A DNA stretch of 60,000 bases from Membranipora membranacea (Eukaryota > Bryozoa > Gymnolaemata > Cheilostomatida > Membraniporidae), in the NCBI GenBank assembly GCA_914767715.1, contig OU612072.1, forward strand, positions 16,680,001 to 16,740,000. Reading direction: 5' to 3'. The notes under the pieces were generated by a model, which made no database searches, had not been told where the DNA came from, and saw nothing but the letters and a program-made list of their open reading frames with translations. The position numbers and the translations under genes are program-made. Of the stretch, positions 45,388 to 58,130 are shown one piece after another. Numbering within the stretch: position 1 is the stretch's first letter; every line of letters starts with the position of its first letter.

Positions 45388-47605
45388 AGTATGGAAATCA
45401 GGAGCGACATACTAAATGCCAAATGCTAAAGGCACAAAAATGCAAAATGCCAAATTGCTCAGAGGGGACGCAACTCCTTGGTTCAAATGGCGTTGCACTG
45501 TTTTGAGTTGAGATTGTCCTACCTCAGGACACAACTTGAATAACTACTGTATAACCTAATATGCTACTGGCCTACTATGTTGACGCACTCAGTGTATGAC
45601 AGCCCCCCTTCCAGTAGTTGTTTCCTTTCATATCATACTCAACATCGACTTGATAAAGCTTGTCAAGACAGGCTACATCTTTTAGGTCTATGGTTGTACT
45701 CCAACAGGCAGGACAAATATACTAATCAATGCCCGCTGTACATATCCGCTGACATGCATTGTAATGTTAAAGCTTGAGATCGGTATGAAAGTTCACACCT
45801 TGATTCCAACTGAACTGTAATAAGAATGCTCTCCCTTTTTTATAATACCCCTAAACCCGGCAGCCTGTTCAACAATATGATTTGACGCTTAAACTGCACT
45901 GTCAGTTTCAGGCGGTCATGGCCAGATCCCTGAAGAGGATGTGGTTTCTGATATCCCATTAAGGTGCTAGGATGTGCCGATGATGTGGGTATTTTGAGTT
46001 ATTCACATCTGACCATACCTGAACTGACCTGGCTTAGTTTGCCTATCTCCTATTTTTTGTACCTGATCTGACCTGGGCTGATCTGACTCACTTCTTAACC
46101 CTCGGACAACTCGGAAGAAAGCTTAGTGATAGGGAACCTGACTGGTGGGAGACCAGAGAGGAAACCTGACATAGAAGACTTGCTGTTTTGGGTGGTCGTT
46201 TTATAATGACAGTGGCTATGTTGCCTAGGGCCCTGGTATTTTTCACTGTATACGTCCCAAAACTATGGATCAAAACAATTGTTAATTTGCATTTGATGAT
46301 GTAAACAAACCCTTATAAGCGGAGGTCCCAAGATATCACACATAGCGAATTAGCAGACGGCTGATCAACATCAAACAATCTATATACCATCTCAGTAGTG
46401 GATGATGCTCAGTTATCAAGTTATAGCAGATAGCAGATTAGGATCTCCAATATTTATATACCACCCCAGTAGTTAATGATACTTATTTATCACATAATAG
46501 CGGGTTATGAGAGGTTAGGGAAGGGAAAGATACAAAGTATATCTCACATTACAATATCTTATTATAGTAGTTAGCAGAGAGGAGACTACTCCCACACTAG
46601 GAACTTGATCATTTCAGATTGCCATCTCCTGCTCTCAGTCCTACGCAAGACATATATATTCGAATTGCTGCACATATATGGTGCACATATTATATGAATA
46701 TAATAACCGCGCAGTTGAAATTCTTATTGCAATAAGTGTTTGCTTCTCTTTTTGCATTTAACGAGGGGTGTAAAAATCTGCATAATGAGTTGGACTACAC
46801 AGATACCCCATACCCCAAATCTTTATTATATGTATTTGTCTGATTTCTATATGGTCATCTTCGTCTGAAACTTGAAGTAAGGCAACATAGACACATATCA
46901 GCCTCGAGTTAATAGCAGTCTGATAGCATTTAGCAAAGTCTCGGGGGGGGGGGGGGGGGGGGGCCTGGCAACAACGAGCTCTACCTAAAATTTGAGTTTT
47001 ATCACATTTGTTCAGTTTATAATAGACACATATACTTATCATACTCCCTAGACAGGACTATAACTTATGGTAAAGCTTCACTGATAAAAATATGGCTGTG
47101 CTGCATTGTGCTAGCAGGCAACACTCTACCACAACCACATCAACTGGGTAAAAAGGTCATTCAGGATGCCTTCTGTAGGTTGTTGAAGCAAGGATTACCT
47201 GACTGGTTCGAGTTATTTAATGTATGAATTATGAAGGTTGAAAGGAGTGAAGACAATGCACACTGTGCTGTACGTCATTTTTATATTACATGTGAAAGTC
47301 TGGTCCGTTGTGGCATTAACAGCTTGTCAGAAATAAGAAAGCTTTGACTACGATAGGGGTATGACACAATGGGGTAAAATCTTTCCACCAACCCATAATT
47401 ATAGTGGCCTACATTGAATAGACGAATGACAATTGACAAATAGAGCGCTTGCATTTTTGTAGGATAACATGATAACATAGGATAATCATTTCTAACATCT
47501 GAATCATGGGATTTGTGTCCCCTCTGAGCAATTTAGCATCTGGCAGTTAGCATTTTCGTGCCTTTAGCATTTGGCATTTAGCATGTCGCTCCTGATTTCC
47601 ATACA
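45388..47605. mobile_element. 2.2-kb element with 85-bp inverted ends
   Basis: 45388-45472 and 47517-47605 are inverted copies of one sequence (TATGGAAATCAGGAGCGACA outermost; an AAATGCCAAATGCTAAAGGC run inside; GCTCAGAGGGGAC innermost). No transposase is visible between them; short frames there have no domains. Target duplication not clear, so the outer limits are approximate. Confidence 0.6.
46943..46963. repeat. 21-base G tract
   Basis: Uninterrupted poly(G); length is likely unreliable in any assembly. Confidence 0.95.
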
Positions 47606-49235
47606 TCAGAGATATACATGCAATAGTAATTCACGCGATCAGTGTGCACGCAGACTAGACACTATCTATATATGACTGTGTTTGTGTCGCTGATAAATAG
47701 AATTCAGTTCAATAGAATTGCCTTCAGTACCTTACAAGAAAAGTGAACCTAGCCTATATTTTTGCTGAGAAATATCGAACTCCAGGTTGTGAGACTTGTC
47801 ACCTCTTATTGATACCCGCACCTTCGCTCAGATTTCCATATAACATACTATGTTTACAATAGTGTACCTTGTGAAAGAGCTGCATCTTAACCGCTGCGCT
47901 GTGGTTATTAATGCAGCAGTCTGTTGGTTTCGAATCACAAAGATGAGATGAAAGTTTGCCAAAATTGGGCCGAAAGTCTGTCAAATTTGCTTGCATTAGG
48001 GCTGTTCCTCCTCTACTCATCCAGCTTCATAGTGGGAGCAACTCTGAACGCAATCAAATTAAATCAATCGTAATGAATGTTTCAGCCAGCCTGTTCATAT
48101 GTTATTGGCTTGATAGTCAGCCAACATTGACCTGGAGTTCTTGTTCTTGTTGGATGACATATTTCTGCATAAGATCCTTCCTATAAATGGAGGCAGTTAG
48201 TTACAAGAGGAACAAGGCCAAAGGCATGAGCCTGCTGTCTAGTCTTTTTTTATGTTACAAATATCATCCAATTACTTTCACTTATCAAGCTATCACTCAA
48301 TTGGCAAGCTACCATAATTCACTAAAATCAAAAGTTGTCTTCTCTGCTTTTTTAAGGAGACAACTCAAGTACTTCAGCTCACTTTATTTGGCTGCAGTTT
48401 TTATGTTTTTGTACCCTTATCTTACCGCATGAATCAAGAAGATTTGCAAAGAGAATGTGGAGGAGGGGGGGAAACTGGTTGAGATAAAAAAGGCAACTGC
48501 AGACTGCAGACATTGGGTAATAACAGGATAAATATTTTTCCTGTATATCCAAATCCCTTCACTCAAGCAATATAGCTAGTTCCCTAGTCCCTAGCAATGT
48601 CTACAAAATTTTCAGATGAAGTCTTTAGCCTTGAGTTGTATGAGTCAAAATCTTTTAGTGGCCTAAGCCTCTTTTCTCATCGACTTAGGGAGGTGTCTGA
48701 CTTTGAATATGTTGTCGTAAAAAAAGTTTATATAAATAACATAATTGTATCTATATAGCTATAAAACACTCTTTTGTTTATAATAACAACCCTGCTGCTT
48801 GAAGCGGAAATTCAATTTTTTAATATTTCGAAATTTTGTAGTCCATCACTTCGTGCTCATTTACTGAAGCTTTTTTCATCATCCGGAGCGGTTTAGTCTG
48901 AGCCCCCCCCCCCCCCCCAGACTGTTGCTCCCTGCCCGACGGCACCCATGGGTATGTCTAAGACTGGACTGATACTACTGTAAAGCTATAAGCAAATAGG
49001 GCGGTCTCTGATGTTGAACATTTTGTCGTAAAAAAATATAAGATAATAAAAAATGATAAAAATATTGATTACATAATTTTATCAAAATAGCATTAAAGTC
49101 TCATTATTAATAGACCATGCAGCTTGATGCGGTAATTCATTTTTGAATTTTTTGAAAATTCATAGTCAGCTTCTTTGTTCTCATTTTTATGTGTGTGTTT
49201 TTTATGTGTGTGCGTGTGTTTATTGCTAGACTAGC
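47606..49235. other. AT-rich spacer
   Basis: No gene supported. Contains a 16-base C tract (48903-48918). The two segments before and after it (about 48620-48850 and 49000-49170) resemble each other weakly, both containing a GTCGTAAAAAAA block followed by AT-rich sequence. Confidence 0.45.
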
Positions 49236-51200
49236 TTAAACTAGAATGAGTAAAACGGTATCAAAGGTATATAAAAAGTTAAAAAGCAATGGGACAGTCA
49301 GATAGCACGAAGCTAGAGCAGAGACTGCCCGACTAGAACTCGCGCCGCCACACTCGCCTGCCGGAACGACAGAGCGAAACATCCGCAACCTGCACACAAT
49401 CAAACCCCCTCCCACAGGCGTGCCGCCAGGCCAACCAAGGAACCAGACTGAGTACATGTCTCCACTCCCATAAGGTACCTGTTGTACAGGTTGACACCAT
49501 GGCACAACAGGGACCTCTCACCTCGCTTGTTTTTGGCCTTTTTTGTTCGTGAATTATTTAATCTTGTGTTATAATCATGTTCTGATTTAAGAGAGTTGAT
49601 AAACTCATTCAAAAATGTTCTTAAAAATAGTTTTAAAGAGCAGTATTGGAATAGCATATCCAAAGGCATTATATTTAAAGTCTTAAAAAGGGTTGAAACA
49701 TGATCTCTGGTTTTTTTCTTTAAAATCACTCTTACACAAGCTTTTTGGAGGACTATTACTCGTTTAAGGTCATTTTCAGCAGCGTGGCCCCAGACCTCTA
49801 TTCCATAGAGCAGGTGCGGGTAAAAAAATGAGTAATATAGTTCAATCATTGTATTTTCGTCAAAATATGGCCTTATTACACGCATCATTTTTACAACCAA
49901 ATTTTATTTTTTGCACAATTCATTTATATGCGACTTAAAAGTAATATTTGAATCAAGGATAACACCTAAAAATATAGTTTCATTTTTCAGTTCAAGGGTG
50001 TTGGTATTCATTTTGATGACATGGTCATCGGCACTGATAGCTTTTCTTGGGGATTTAAAAATTACCTGAAAAGTTTCGGAATAGTTAAGTACTAGTTTAT
50101 TAGCTAAGCACCAATTTTCAACTTTGTTTAATTTTTGACTTAAAATGGCATGGTCTGTACAAAAAATATTAGTGTCGTCTGCATACAGTATGTAATTTAA
50201 TGCAGGCGCTGCATTCAAGAGGTCGTTTATGTAAATCAAAAATAAAAGCGGCCCAAGGTTTGAACCTTGGGGTACTCCTATGTTGATGTCACGGTACTGA
50301 GATACAGCATTATTTACACTAACAGATTGGTAATTTTCGATGAGAGATGTGGCACAGGGTAAAAATCCATTGAACGGTAGCTTTTTGACTAAAATTTCAT
50401 GATTAATAGTATCAAACGCCTTTGAAAAATCTAAAAATATACCAAATGTGCTGTTGCAGCGGTTAAAATTTTCATACAATTGTTCCATGAGCTTGTTGAT
50501 AGCAGTGGTGGTATTTCTGCCTCTTCTAAATCCAAACTGGCAGTCGGTTAAAATTTAGTTGGTCTCTAAAAAATCAATTATCTGGTTACTAAGAATTTGT
50601 TCAACAATTTTAGAAATAGTGCTTAAGATTGATATTGGGCGATAGTTATTAGTACTTTGTTTGTCCCCTTTTTTTAAAAGTGGATGTCACTCGTGCAATT
50701 TTTACGCAGTCTGGGAACACAGAATTTTCAATGACCAAATTTACAAGATATGCCAATATTGGGAGGATAATCAGCTTGTTTTCTTTGATCGCTTGTGACG
50801 AGATTTTGTCAGGACCAGTGGCTTTTTTTGCTTGGAGATTATCCCCAACGGGCAGGATATCAGTGCTATCAACAATATAAAAACTGAATTTGGGTCTAGA
50901 ATCCCACTCATCTTGAGGGGCAAAATAGTCAGCAAAGTTAGCGTCTGTGGGACGCAATTTGTCGGCAAGATTCGCACCTACGCTTGTGAAGAATGTATTA
51001 AAACTTTCAGCAACCTCTTGAGAGTTTTTACTGAGTGATTGGTCGTTAGTTTTGAGGGTAATTGTGCTGTCTTTGCTATTTTTCCGAACCATTGATCATC
51101 ATTTTTATGAATTTCCAGCGTATTTATTAAAAGCTCTTTCCTCGTCGGCCTTTTAAGCAAATATATAGTTTCTGATGTTGAACATGTTGTTGTAACAATA
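49236..51200 (-). mobile_element. decayed non-LTR retrotransposon ORF2
   Basis: The minus strand encodes, in order, an N-terminal linker and RT fingers (51092-50649: KKATGPDKISSQAIK), PISILSTISKIVEQ, FGFRRGRNTTTAINK, palm (FLDFSKAFDTINHEIL, IGVPQGSNLGPLLF, YADDTNIF at 50488-49904) and thumb/C-terminal (49900-49400: YPHLLYGIEVWGH). There is a frameshift in an A-run near 50680 and stops near 50556 and 49905. The type is Jockey/CR1/L2-like. The endonuclease is not seen, so it is 5'-truncated as well as inactivated. Confidence 0.92.
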
Positions 51201-51426
51201 GAATATAAAAATAAAATGCAAATATTGAGCATTAACTATTGGCCATCGAGCATTTCTGTAATCATTACTATTTTTGCTTATTATTTTTCTCAATGCAAAA
51301 CAGTTTTTGAGTATAACGCAGCTGTCTGGTTTTTGGAAGTATATCTTTTCTGACCTCTCAGTCAATGTAAAACAATACTTTCCCTTTTTATCTCTGTAAG
51401 TGAATATATTAATCCTCATGTATGGT

Positions 51427-51447
51427 ATATATATATATATATATATA
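51427..51447. repeat. TA microsatellite
   Basis: Short (TA)n tract just upstream of the decayed LINE. Confidence 0.9.
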
Positions 51448-51757
51448 GCTATGTATATTGTCATGACAGCTGGTACCCTGCAATGCTCTTAGAGCAAGTT
51501 TCCAATGGATGGCTCTCGGTCCTTTATTCTTTGGTCCTATACCTTGGCCAGGACTTCAATGTACGCTTTGGGCTGATTAGTTTTGTACCTTGGCGTCTGG
51601 CCTAAGAGCTCTAATGAAAATGGGTATAATTACCCTCTTCTGGCTGACAGCCTCCACAATGTCAGTCTCATGTAATATTGTTGTTGGTGATAGGATTAAT
51701 ATCCGATTGATGGTAAAAATATATGTAGGAATTTAATCGAAAGAGAATATTGAGCTG

Positions 51758-51900
51758 TCAGTGTCCCTCTGTTAGAATCCCATACATAATTACTGTATTA
51801 TCATATCTTGGAAGAACAAGTGTTGTAACTCACAGACAGAGATCAAGATTGGAAGCTCTCATTCTCTTAATTGTATCCGTATATTCTGTGAGCAGCTTTC
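51758..51900 (-). pseudogene. orphan terminal exon of a TRIM family gene (decayed)
   Basis: After a CATTTTAG acceptor the frame runs 47 codons with the family pattern: NLDLCL, one stop, VTTLVLPRYDNTVIMYGILTE. This is the same length and phase as the last exons of genes B and C (DLCLYGKTLVVP...MYEILTE). One in-frame TGA and an extended end mark decay. No propeller exon is found upstream (51.9-52.5 kb). Confidence 0.75.
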
Positions 51901-52469
51901 CTAAAATGGAAGAAACCGTATCTCAAAGAAAGATGATGGGTTTGGCACTTGTGGTTACTACCATCCTATACAGATGGGTTTGTCACATGTGTTATATGTA
52001 GCTGAACCAGTCAGCTTCTGTTATGATCCGAAATATGGCTTATGAATATTATTGATTATTTGTCTGTAACCTTTCCTAGCATACATAGCTCTCTCACAAA
52101 ACCAAAACTATAAATTTAAAACTAGTCAATTAAAATCGGGAAGGCATTTTTATTACCACAGTTGGAGTAGACAGACAAACAGCAACTTTTTTAGCTACCA
52201 TAAAAGTCACGACATAAATCAAGATTGACAGGCAATAAACCACTGTATATTCCTATATCAAGGAGACAAGTTATCCTCCCTCTTTATCTGAGCAGAAAAC
52301 TCCAAAGTACGACCATATTCCGGATATCAAGTTCAGCAACAATATCTGATTGTCAACATTCTTAGCTAGCATATCGTTGACTGATTATACTAGAGAATTG
52401 TCTGTGCTGTATATTGAGACAACAGCAAGAAAAAACAGAGGATTAGCAGTAAAATCAACGAGTAAGCAT

Positions 52470-52885
52470 CAGTGGCGTATATTAGCACTCACGGCCCACG
52501 TATATACGTGAGTGGCTGAATAGCTCAGTGTGTAGAGCGTCCGCCTAGTAATCACAGTGAATAAGATTGTTGTGGGTTTGAATCCCATCAAGGTCAGTTT
52601 TTTTTTCAAATGGGTGCTTTATAACTGGAGCATTTTTACCGTAATCTTCTACTGCTATTGAGTTGTTTTCTGAAAGTACCCAACAGCTCAGTTAGCTATT
52701 GAAATACCTCTTTGCTTGCACTATTTTGCTACCGATATGCAAAAATTTCCGTGGTGGGAGGGCGATTAAGCGCCCCTCCCACACCCTCCCCGCCACGCCT
52801 ATGGCGTGTGGATCGGGCTGCGCCCGATCATTATGCTCATCTCTGAAAAGTCAGTGAGTGAAATTTTTTAGAATATACGCCCCTG
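52470..52885. mobile_element. hAT-type MITE with tRNA-like head, complete
   Basis: Starts CAGTGGCGTATATTAG and ends with the inverse of CAGGGGCGTATATTC. Exact 8-bp target duplication GTAAGCAT (52462-52469, 52886-52893). CAG-rich ends plus 8 bp fit hAT elements. The interior carries a tRNA-like segment (TAGCTCAGTGTGTAGAGC at 52521, GGGTTTGAATCCC at 52575, then a T-run) and a series of GC-rich hairpins. No coding capacity. Confidence 0.88.
52515..52596 (+). repeat. tRNA-derived Pol III promoter-like segment in the MITE
   Basis: A box TAGCTCAGTGTGTAGAGC with a perfect GCTC/GAGC D-stem, and a T-arm GTGGG/CCCAT around TTTGAAT. It is followed by GGTCAG and nine Ts. The acceptor stem does not close, and the A-to-B distance is longer than in a normal tRNA. 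tRNA-derived rather than a working tRNA. Confidence 0.6.
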
Positions 52886-53048
52886 GTAAGCATTACATCT
52901 CTACTTAAGTTGTACAAAAGGTGGTAAAATCAATCTTTTTTATTGTTATGTATCACTTTGTAAAACCTTTTATCAATTATATAAATCATAACAAGGCAAC
53001 CTTCAATAGCCATTTTTAACAAAGATAGGCCCATAGCGTCTTTTGATT

Positions 53049-53188
53049 TCATTCGGTGAGAATCTCATACATGAGCACAGAATTCTTAGTGAATCTAGGA
53101 ACTACAAGCGTTGTACCGTGCAGACACAAATCAGGAATGTATGATTTAGCCCTTTTTGCTGGATCAGTCAGTACTCTGTTCAACGTTC
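53049..53188 (-). pseudogene. orphan terminal exon of a TRIM family gene (open)
   Basis: Open for 45 sense codons after a TTTCAG acceptor in phase 1: TLNRVLTDPAKRAKSYIPDL, then HGTTLVVPRF and MYEILTE-stop. About 75% of residues match gene C. The intron sequence to about 53350 is also shared with genes B and C, but no propeller exon follows upstream. Stranded remnant, or the last exon of a gene whose body has been replaced. Confidence 0.75.
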
Positions 53189-55860
53189 CTGAAAGTGAGA
53201 ATTATACCTGGTATGGTATGTTACTAACTACAATATTAGTAGCATTAAAACGACAAAAGATCCTGAAATAAATCTCTTACGCTTGATATTGTAGAGGGAA
53301 GAACCTGTACATATTTATGGTTAACATTCTCATTGGTCTCCGGTATCATTACAACGGCATGTATGAATCGAGATTGAATTTTTGGGTCGTGTATATAATC
53401 AACAAAACTGAAGTTTTGTGTTTATGATAAACGCATGTGTATAGAAAAACCCATAACCAGTGCCTCATATCACTTTTTGAAAAAGTGTTTTGGAAAAAAC
53501 TAGAAGAAACAGCTGAATGACAGTCCTGTGTTTTACCACCTATGTTTAGTATAACCAGTGTTGAGGGTGTGCTATTTATATTTTTTCTTACCTCAATGAT
53601 TAACAAAATAGCTGGGGGTTCCCCAATAGGAGGGGGGCGACTAATACGCAATTTCCTGGTTAACCCCCAATAAGTTAGAAATAAACATTTAAGTAAGTAC
53701 AGTAAGTTGCTGGAGAACAGCATGGGCAGAGCAAGAACTTTATAGGAGGAAATTCGGCCTCGATACTTTAGAAAAGGCGAAAAATTTTGCACCAACCACA
53801 CATGCACCCAAGTCACATTTCACAGACTGAGAAATATAGTAACATAAGGTAGTATTTTAGGGCGGGAGGGTGGGAATTGTAAAAATATGACTTGTCACTT
53901 CAGTTTTCTAGAATGAATGGATCAATGATGTCAAGTTATCCTTCCTCTTAGTCTGAGCAGGTTACTCCAGAGTAAAAGTCATTAGTTGGACACAAATTTT
54001 GACTGTCAACATTCTTAGCTACATTATCTTTAATAAACTTTACTAAAGGAAAGTCTGTGTCTTATTTTGAGACCTCTTAAGCTAGCAGCCTTATTAGTCA
54101 CCCAGTGCAACCAGCGAAGATGATCCTATTGTTTGGAGACAAAACTACTTTTTCATACCCACATAAGCAATGTCAAAAGGACAGATCTATCCCGCAAGTT
54201 GGAGAAAAAATGTCACCAAAGGTGTGAAAATGTCAATTGAACTCCCTTTCTCCAACCTTACTTTAAAGGATTCCTGACACCTTGGAGGCCCAGGACTTTG
54301 CAGGGGTAAAAAGAAATGAAAAAAATGATGGAAAATAGCATTTTTTTGGATGTAGCACCAGTTTCTGAGTTGACCATAAACTGAAAACCTGCTGAATACA
54401 GCACAATTTTAAAATTAAATTGGAAGCTGCCCTCTCAGTCAAGAGCCAGCTCAGTCATGATTCTAGTCTGAGGGCCAACTTGATAACCATGAATGAGTTT
54501 GCCAGCTAATATGATGCTCTCGCTAATAGATATCAATGTTTGTAAAACAAAAATTAGGTTGTGGTTAGGTAACTATTCCAACTAATCCTACATCAAAGGA
54601 CCCTATTCAATAGCATGATCATCATTGTATAGACTGTAGTTGCAAACTGGTGTTGTTGTTGGTTAGCTAGAATGAACATGCCCGCTGAATAACTCCAGGC
54701 AAAACCAGCAGAAGGAAACAATATTGGGATGATCCAAAAGTTTTGATGTTTACATATTATGAGCTTTGGTATCGGCCACTATCATGAGCGCTGCAGAATG
54801 ATTTGATGCCCATCGCTTTAAATTCTCGTTTGCCTTGTAAATTTTAGCCTGAACACACATAAAATTAGTAATGGGACCATCTAGAATTTGCATGCTCTGT
54901 CGAGGATTCCCGGCATATCCTCGGCCACAAGATCCAGAATAACATCAGAAATGGACTGCATTTGTTTACAGAAGTTTTCCTACTAAGACAATACAGGAAT
55001 ATATATATTTATATACATATTTGTGTCCTCAACATTATTTTTCCAAAGGCTCGTTTCATAACTCTCCTCTGCTGACAAATAATCCTCTTCACTGTCTGAT
55101 GGCATGATATAGTTAGCAGACATTAGTTGAGAATTCTAGTGCAAGAAGTTTTGTGTGCGTTTTGGTGAAATTTTGGTTAGCACACTAAATTTTGAAATGG
55201 AAATGAATTGCCATCAATGCGGTCCGCTGTTAATTTTGTCATGTTTAGGAAATCTGCCCTCAGTAGCGGTCACTGGGAAAGCAGTGATCAAAGGCCCAGG
55301 CTTAAAAGGCTACCGTTGAACAATCACCCTTTACAGTTGCTGTTTGCTACCTACAGTCAAATATTATAAATACATGTCCATTGCTGCAGTTATGTTGTAA
55401 CAATGAATGATGTTATACTATCATCAAGTTATATTCTTTGCTATCATTGACTTTAGAATGATTAGCTATTTTGTCTGTATGCCCATTGAATGGATCACAC
55501 TTGTGATGGTATGCCCATAATAACTACATTAAAATACATCAGCTGCCGTTAAGCGTGCCTTTGTTTACATAGTCATAGTCATCAATTTGAATTATAAAGA
55601 TTTAGATGGGGGTGTGTATTTGAGAATTTAAGAAATGAGGCTACTGCTCATAAGGGATTTACTAGATGAGTTGTCTTCTCTAAGATCTGTGAGGGGAGAC
55701 AATATGAGTATATGAGAGTATATGAGAAGAATTTTGCTCCCTCAATGGCTCATTCCTTGAAATGAGGCCACAGTCTAATTTAGACCTTGCCAGTGTTCTC
55801 TTAGTTAGACTAAGAGCTTCAAAATAATACCAAAACCTCCAAGGTGTCAGGAATCATTTA
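53189..55860. other. intergenic DNA with remnants
   Basis: 53900-54080 resembles 52255-52440 (shared TCAACATTCTTAGCTA block), which shows that the two orphan exons belong to tandem copies of one older unit. Otherwise no exon or element end is seen; the 155-codon minus frame at 53349-53816 has no domain. Confidence 0.5.
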
Positions 55861-55864
55861 ATTG

Positions 55865-56629
55865 TTACGCGCTAATGTATGTATTGTACGCCTGTGACTT
55901 CCACCTGCCATGAGCTTTGATCCGCGCCAAAGACCAGCCTCTCTTGCTTGCCCAAGTTGCTCCACCATGGCGAAAACAATGGGGAGTAATCTTCACCTTC
56001 AAGCCAGCAGCACAGCACACTTTCTGTAACATGCTATGGAACGACGCCGCAGTGATGTTGAACAGCGGTTCATCTTCTAGTCTGCACTCTTGCTTCTCCA
56101 AGTAATCCTTAAATAACTGCACAATGCCAATAATCTTGGACCAGGAATCTGAAATGGTGATGGTAGCAGGCTTCTCAGAGTGTTTGAAAGACCTCAGCCT
56201 TAAAAACAGAGTCTTCCTAGATTTTGAGATCTTGACATCATTACATCGTAGATAGTGTTCCTCATTAGACACACAAAATTCGGACGGCCGAAGGAATCCA
56301 AAGAAAGCCAAGGATACCATCACCTTGAACATATGACATGAATAAACTGGCAGAATAACCTCAGCCCCCCAATACAGAAACTAATTGATCTGCGGCAAAG
56401 AGACTGGGTGCTTCCTCAGAGTCTGTTGCCTTCTCTTCTTCAATCCCTTCAAAGCTATTCCTAGCTTCTCAGATTCCCAGGCGATCTCAATGCCCTTGCG
56501 CCTAAACATATGACGGAGTGCTGACAAGTGGGATTGCACTGTCCCATATCCCAGACCCTTCTTGACCAGTTGCGCTACCCATAGCTCAGCCGAGACTTTT
56601 GATTGTCCACCGGCAATAGGCAGTGACAT
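55865..56629 (-). pseudogene. tyrosine recombinase of the DIRS-like element
   Basis: Part one (56629-56384) is the SAM-like core-binding domain (VQSHLSALRHMFRRKGIEI). Part two (56332-55865) is the catalytic domain with FLRPSEF (first Arg), HCFRHGGAT (His-x-x-Arg), HGRWKS and the nucleophile in YNTYI. One in-frame TAG near 56382 separates them. It would integrate circular DNA intermediates without a DDE integrase. Confidence 0.9.
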
Positions 56630-56877
56630 CTCCTCACAAAAGGTCGAATAATCATCAAAACACTTCTCATAAATAGCTGTAGATTTTGTAGACAGAAAAT
56701 CAGCGATCAGCGATCAGTGACTCAAACTCTCCCTCTAAACCTGTAACAGACAAAACAAAACTTTCATTGGCCAATCAAAGTTTCAACACAAATTGACCAA
56801 CACATCACTACCCCCTCCCCCCCCCCCAACCGGGCTCTACGGCCAACTAATACAGCATTCACTTCCAACTTATCACA

Positions 56878-57198
56878 CTACTGCATAGATTTATCCCTGC
56901 AGTACAACTTGTTCAGGATATTAGTCACAGCCATGTTGTCAGTGAAAATGTTAATCGTCATATCAGAAAACTCCAAACTGAGCAACGTAAGTACAACATT
57001 GATGGGATACAGTTCAAATACTGCAATGTTGCACTTCTTGCCGTAAGGCCAAGACCCTGAGAACCAAGATGACCGCCACATAAAACCGAAACCTGCAGAG
57101 GTTGACGCATCTGTGTACACATCAGGGCAGCAAGATGTTGAGGAATCTAGCATCATGAATGGCCTTTCTGGTGGGGTATGAAGTAGGCTAAACCACAC
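56878..57198 (-). pseudogene. RNase H domain of the DIRS-like element
   Basis: VYTDASTSAGFGF (catalytic Asp), FELYPINVVL (Glu position) and IFTDNMAVTNIL (Asp) fit the RNase H of DIRS elements. Separated from the RT by a frameshift or divergence at about 57200-57330. Confidence 0.85.
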
Positions 57199-57329
57199 AC
57201 GGAAATCATCAGTTACTTCCTCCGAGACTTTCCTCCTTTTATCTTGCCGTTGGGAAAGAATTCCTGACAGACTCTCGTATACGCTGCTTAGATCAATCCT
57301 TGCACTAGCTATAACCTGTGATATATGGT

Positions 57330-58130
57330 TTAATGAACCAGCAAGTGACTGCCATTCCTGAACACGTGGTGCCTCCTAGACAGGAATTGATTGAGTTTAC
57401 AGATCATTTTGTCTCTCTTTTCTGATGGGATATACATAGCCATTCTCTCAGCCTCAATACCAATCACCAAAAACACCAAGCTCTTCACTGGCCTCACGGT
57501 TTTATGCGGTGCAATAGGCACTCCGGTAGCCTCACACAATTCCTCAAAAACACTCAAAGCCCCCTCGCAATTCTCTTGCGAGTCCGCCACAAAGAGAACG
57601 TCATCCAGATAGTTGAAAACATGGGCCTGCACCGGAGAGTGCTTGTAAAACACACAAACTAAGGAGTCACTAATCCTACTGAATAACTGGCATGAACTAG
57701 ACGCTCCCAAAAGCAGCATCCTATCCACATAGTACTCGTCCTCGATGTATATGCTCAGGAATCTCCAATCTTCGCGTCTGATAGGAAAAAACCTGTAGGC
57801 ATCAGCCAGATCCACCTTAGCCAACCAAGCACCACCATCCCCCTAATTTGATATCAAACAATGACCGACGTCTTGAACCGAGCAGTACTGCACAGATCTT
57901 AACAACTCCGGTATATTGTCATTCACAGCGCCTCCAACTGGATGAGAGAGGTTGAATATCATACGATATTTATCACTGTTGGGCTTTGGTATCACATAGA
58001 GGGGAGAAATGAATAGATCAGGAAATGGCTTGCTAGAAAAAGGACCAATTATGCGTCCCTTGGCCACCTCATCGCTGAGCTTAGACAAAAGAGGCAATGG
58101 AGAAGGCCACGGCTTTACTTTCCCATACAA
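57330..58130 (-). pseudogene. reverse transcriptase of the DIRS-like element
   Basis: 58130-57843 covers the fingers (LYVIPKPNSDKYRMIFNLSHP) and 57824-57330 the palm (KVDLADAYRFFPI; catalytic YLDD in VFNYLDDVLF). One in-frame TAG near 57841 lies between. YLDD with the LADAYR motif is typical of DIRS and related RTs. Confidence 0.9.

Noticed and set aside
46758-47042. 94-codon minus frame with a run of prolines
   Set aside because: The prolines come from the 21-base G tract; the frame depends on the exact tract length.
53349-53816. 155-codon minus-strand frame
   Set aside because: No recognisable domain; it runs through the intron-like flank of the orphan terminal exon and a GC-rich repeat-like block. 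Its one donor-like site (near 53594) has no matching acceptor exon.
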